Origin: Hyphomicrobiales bacterium
GTDB lineage: Bacteria; Pseudomonadota; Alphaproteobacteria; Rhizobiales; CAYWUX01
Direction of reading: 5' to 3'
Assembly: GCA_028279265.1 (NCBI GenBank)
Contig: JANQOC010000741.1
Coordinates: 1 to 5,529 of the forward strand
Length of the DNA: 5,529 nucleotides
The notes under the pieces are model-generated. The model did no database searches. It saw only the letters and a program-made list of their open reading frames with translations, and was not told the origin of the DNA. Shown piece after piece: positions 3,682 through 5,529 of this stretch (positions are counted from its first letter, which is position 1; each line of letters opens with the position of its first letter). Position numbers and translations under genes: made by a program.

Positions 3682-5529
3682 ATGGGTAACGTCCAAAAAC
3701 TATTAAATACCGAACGGGCATCCTGGGTTTTTGATCATAACATCACCTGGGAAGACGATATTTGGAAGGCAGATCCGTTCGATGTTGAAATTGTCCATGC
3801 GAATGCACGGGCTAAATTTTTCGAGCTATTGTCATCGGTAACCGATAGTGCGACGCCGGCGCAAAACCGTGTGGTCATGTTCCAGGGCCAGAGTGGCGCC
3901 GGGAAAACGCACCTTCTGCGGGCTCTGCGCACGCAATCGCACACGAGTCAGACCGCTTATTTCGGTTACGCGCAGATGACACCGGATGTGCGCAACTACG
4001 CCGATTATTATTTGCGACGTCTCATCAATTCACTGGAGAAGCCTCACAATCCTTTTGATGCTGCGGAAAACAGCTTTATCCGTATGTCGAATGTGCTCGG
4101 CACCGATGCGGAACTGCTTTCGTGGGACGACCTCGCCTATCTGAGGGAAGAAGAGCTAAATCCCGATGACCTGGCGGATCTGATCGTTGATATTGCCGAT
4201 GGCATTATTTCCTCGCCCAAGTTCGAGAATCAGGACCTGGATATCAATATTATTCGCAGCCTGCTTTATCTTCAGCGCAACGATCCACGGGTTGATCAGC
4301 GGGTACGCCAGTACCTCTATGGCCGGCCCCTGAACGAATCGAGCATGAAGTCCATATCCGCTCTCGATCCGTCCGACAGTCCGGACCGCGCATTCGAGAT
4401 CATCGAAGCTCTGGGCCGGATTATGTGGACGACGGAACGCCGGGCCCTGGTTTTCTGTATCGACCAGGTTGAGGATTTGAGATTTTTCGATGACGCGGAA
4501 GAGCGGTTTCAACGTGCCATTCGCGATCTCATCCAGATCGCCAATCGCGTGCCGTCAAGCATTATCGTGATCTCCTGCCTGGATGATTTTTATTTCCAGA
4601 TGCGTGATTTTCTGCCGCAATCCTTTATTGACCGGATCGAGAAAGCCGGACCGATACATTTGAAAGAATCGCGCACAATTGAGGAAGCGCGACTGATAAT
4701 CGAGAAACGGCTTAATCACATTGTGAATCCGGCTGAACATCCGGAACTTTCAGCGGAACTTTCGCAAATTTTCGGAGAAAATTTTGTCCAGGACCTGGTT
4801 GGTCTTTCGACCCGACGTTTGCTGGAAGTTGCCGAAATAAGAAGGACCGATTATTGCGCCGGCCGCGATTTCCAGACCGATCGCATCGACATCGAACCGG
4901 AAGTCCACGACCATATCAGCCCCATGCAGCAGAACTGGGAAAGGTTCGTCCTCGACTATCATGCGGAAATACCGGAAGATGATCGGGAACTTTGTGATCT
5001 CCTTATCCAGTCGATGGAGCTGGTGCCGGAAGAGTTCGGCGACAATGTTGAAATATCCACTGAGCCCGGCAAATGGTTTAACGACCTCGTCGGTGTCGAT
5101 CTGCATGTCGAACACGGAAATGGCAGCCAGTTTCAGACACGGCTGTTTTTCTGCAACAAGCGCAGTCAGGGCGGCAGTCTCAAGCGTCAGATCGAACAGG
5201 TTCTCGATTCTTCCGATGGCATTATCTCGGTGATTATACGGGCGGGAGATTTTCCACCCAATGCCAAGAGTGCGACCGGAAAAATACTGCGCCGTTATGT
5301 AACGAACGGCGGGCGGCGTTTGGTCGTACCCATCTATGAGTGGGAAAGAATGATCACCTATCGTGCGTTCCGCGAGGAATATTCCGATCATCCGGAATAT
5401 GGCACTTGGGCTGAAACCGCCCAGATTCTAAAAGAACTGCCCTCAATCCGACAATTGCTCAGGCTTGAAAACACGAGCAGCAAAGGCTTGAATCTCGAAG
5501 AATTCTCCGACGGTGAGATGCATCCGCGG
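3682..5529 (+). CDS. STAND/ORC-like P-loop ATPase (3' end outside the window)
   Basis: The frame is open from ATG 3682 to the last base, giving 616 codons with no stop. AGGGGG lies 4 bases before the ATG, overlapping the preceding stop. After a leader with WEDDIWKADPFDVEIVH (23-39) comes Walker A GQSGAGKT (69-76, Lys75). A long helical insert (about 110-245) follows. Walker B is ALVFCIDQVEDL (255-266, Asp261), resembling the IDQxEEL of STAND NTPases. IIVISCLDDFY (294-304) sits at the sensor-1 position, and GLSTRRLLEVAE (374-385) at sensor-2, where Arg378/379 fit. Residues about 470-560 form an alpha/beta module with RLFFCNK, IISVIIRAGDF (514-524) and GGRRLVVPIYEWE (543-555), of unclear fold. 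The protein should hydrolyse ATP and act as a switch or motor on DNA with the wHTH partner. Defence-module ATPase, transposition regulator or ORC/DnaA-like loader remain open alternatives. No catalytic effector motif is evident in the visible part. Confidence 0.88.
   Translation, partial: MGNVQKLLNTERASWVFDHNITWEDDIWKADPFDVEIVHANARAKFFELLSSVTDSATPAQNRVVMFQGQSGAGKTHLLRALRTQSHTSQTAYFGYAQMTPDVRNYADYYLRRLINSLEKPHNPFDAAENSFIRMSNVLGTDAELLSWDDLAYLREEELNPDDLADLIVDIADGIISSPKFENQDLDINIIRSLLYLQRNDPRVDQRVRQYLYGRPLNESSMKSISALDPSDSPDRAFEIIEALGRIMWTTERRALVFCIDQVEDLRFFDDAEERFQRAIRDLIQIANRVPSSIIVISCLDDFYFQMRDFLPQSFIDRIEKAGPIHLKESRTIEEARLIIEKRLNHIVNPAEHPELSAELSQIFGENFVQDLVGLSTRRLLEVAEIRRTDYCAGRDFQTDRIDIEPEVHDHISPMQQNWERFVLDYHAEIPEDDRELCDLLIQSMELVPEEFGDNVEISTEPGKWFNDLVGVDLHVEHGNGSQFQTRLFFCNKRSQGGSLKRQIEQVLDSSDGIISVIIRAGDFPPNAKSATGKILRRYVTNGGRRLVVPIYEWERMITYRAFREEYSDHPEYGTWAETAQILKELPSIRQLLRLENTSSKGLNLEEFSDGEMHPR

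Noticed and set aside
4156..4740. Two minus-strand frames (4156-4512 and 4555-4740) opposite the ATPase
   Set aside because: Shadows of the ATPase reading frame; no motif, and no independent Shine-Dalgarno support.
4750..5391. 213-codon minus-strand open frame opposite the ATPase
   Set aside because: It lies wholly inside a well-supported plus-strand gene with clear motifs, has no recognisable domain, and long antisense frames are expected from the codon bias.
1..5529. CRISPR array, tRNA, rRNA or insertion sequence
   Set aside because: No regularly spaced repeats with unique spacers, no cloverleaf, no rRNA segment, and no transposase or paired terminal inverted repeats were seen.

Overview
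The window looks like a chromosomal segment of a Gram-negative bacterium of intermediate GC content, most likely an alphaproteobacterium. That guess rests on the style of the proteins (a DUF924 protein, a CAP-domain lipoprotein with a classical lipobox, a small alphaproteobacterial-type hypothetical protein) and on purine-rich Shine-Dalgarno sites. It is not a phylogenetic result.

Layout. Bases 1-189 are the 3' end of a plus-strand gene whose product ends in a very lysine-rich tail. A good sigma70-type promoter (TTGAAG, 17-bp spacer, TAATAT at 198-226) precedes a complete DUF924 gene (284-838, plus). A short hypothetical gene follows (980-1207, plus). Between it and the next gene lies an 18-bp tandem repeat (1301-1354), the last copy of which could form part of a weak plus-strand terminator. 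A convergent minus-strand gene (1383-1994) encodes a lysine-linker CAP/SCP-domain lipoprotein. These genes look like ordinary, unlinked housekeeping or hypothetical genes.

From 1995 to 2611 there is about 600 bp with no convincing large gene. It contains several short inverted repeats, an imperfect 18-bp tandem duplication and a possible 50-codon leader ORF (2450-2602). After this gap the window changes character. A tightly packed plus-strand operon starts with a 353-residue protein that appears to have winged-helix-like domains at both ends (2612-3673). Eight bases later comes a large P-loop ATPase (3682 to beyond the window end; 616 codons visible) with a clear Walker A GQSGAGKT, a Walker B in the sequence CIDQVED, and a STAND/ORC-like sensor region. 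Both genes have the same AGGGGG Shine-Dalgarno directly at the preceding TAG stop.

The wHTH-plus-STAND-like-ATPase pair is the most interesting part. Such pairs are typical of the first genes of multi-gene conflict (anti-phage) or mobile-element modules, with effectors or helicases downstream. I cannot assign it to a named system from sequence alone. The window ends before the ATPase stops, so the rest of the operon is not visible.
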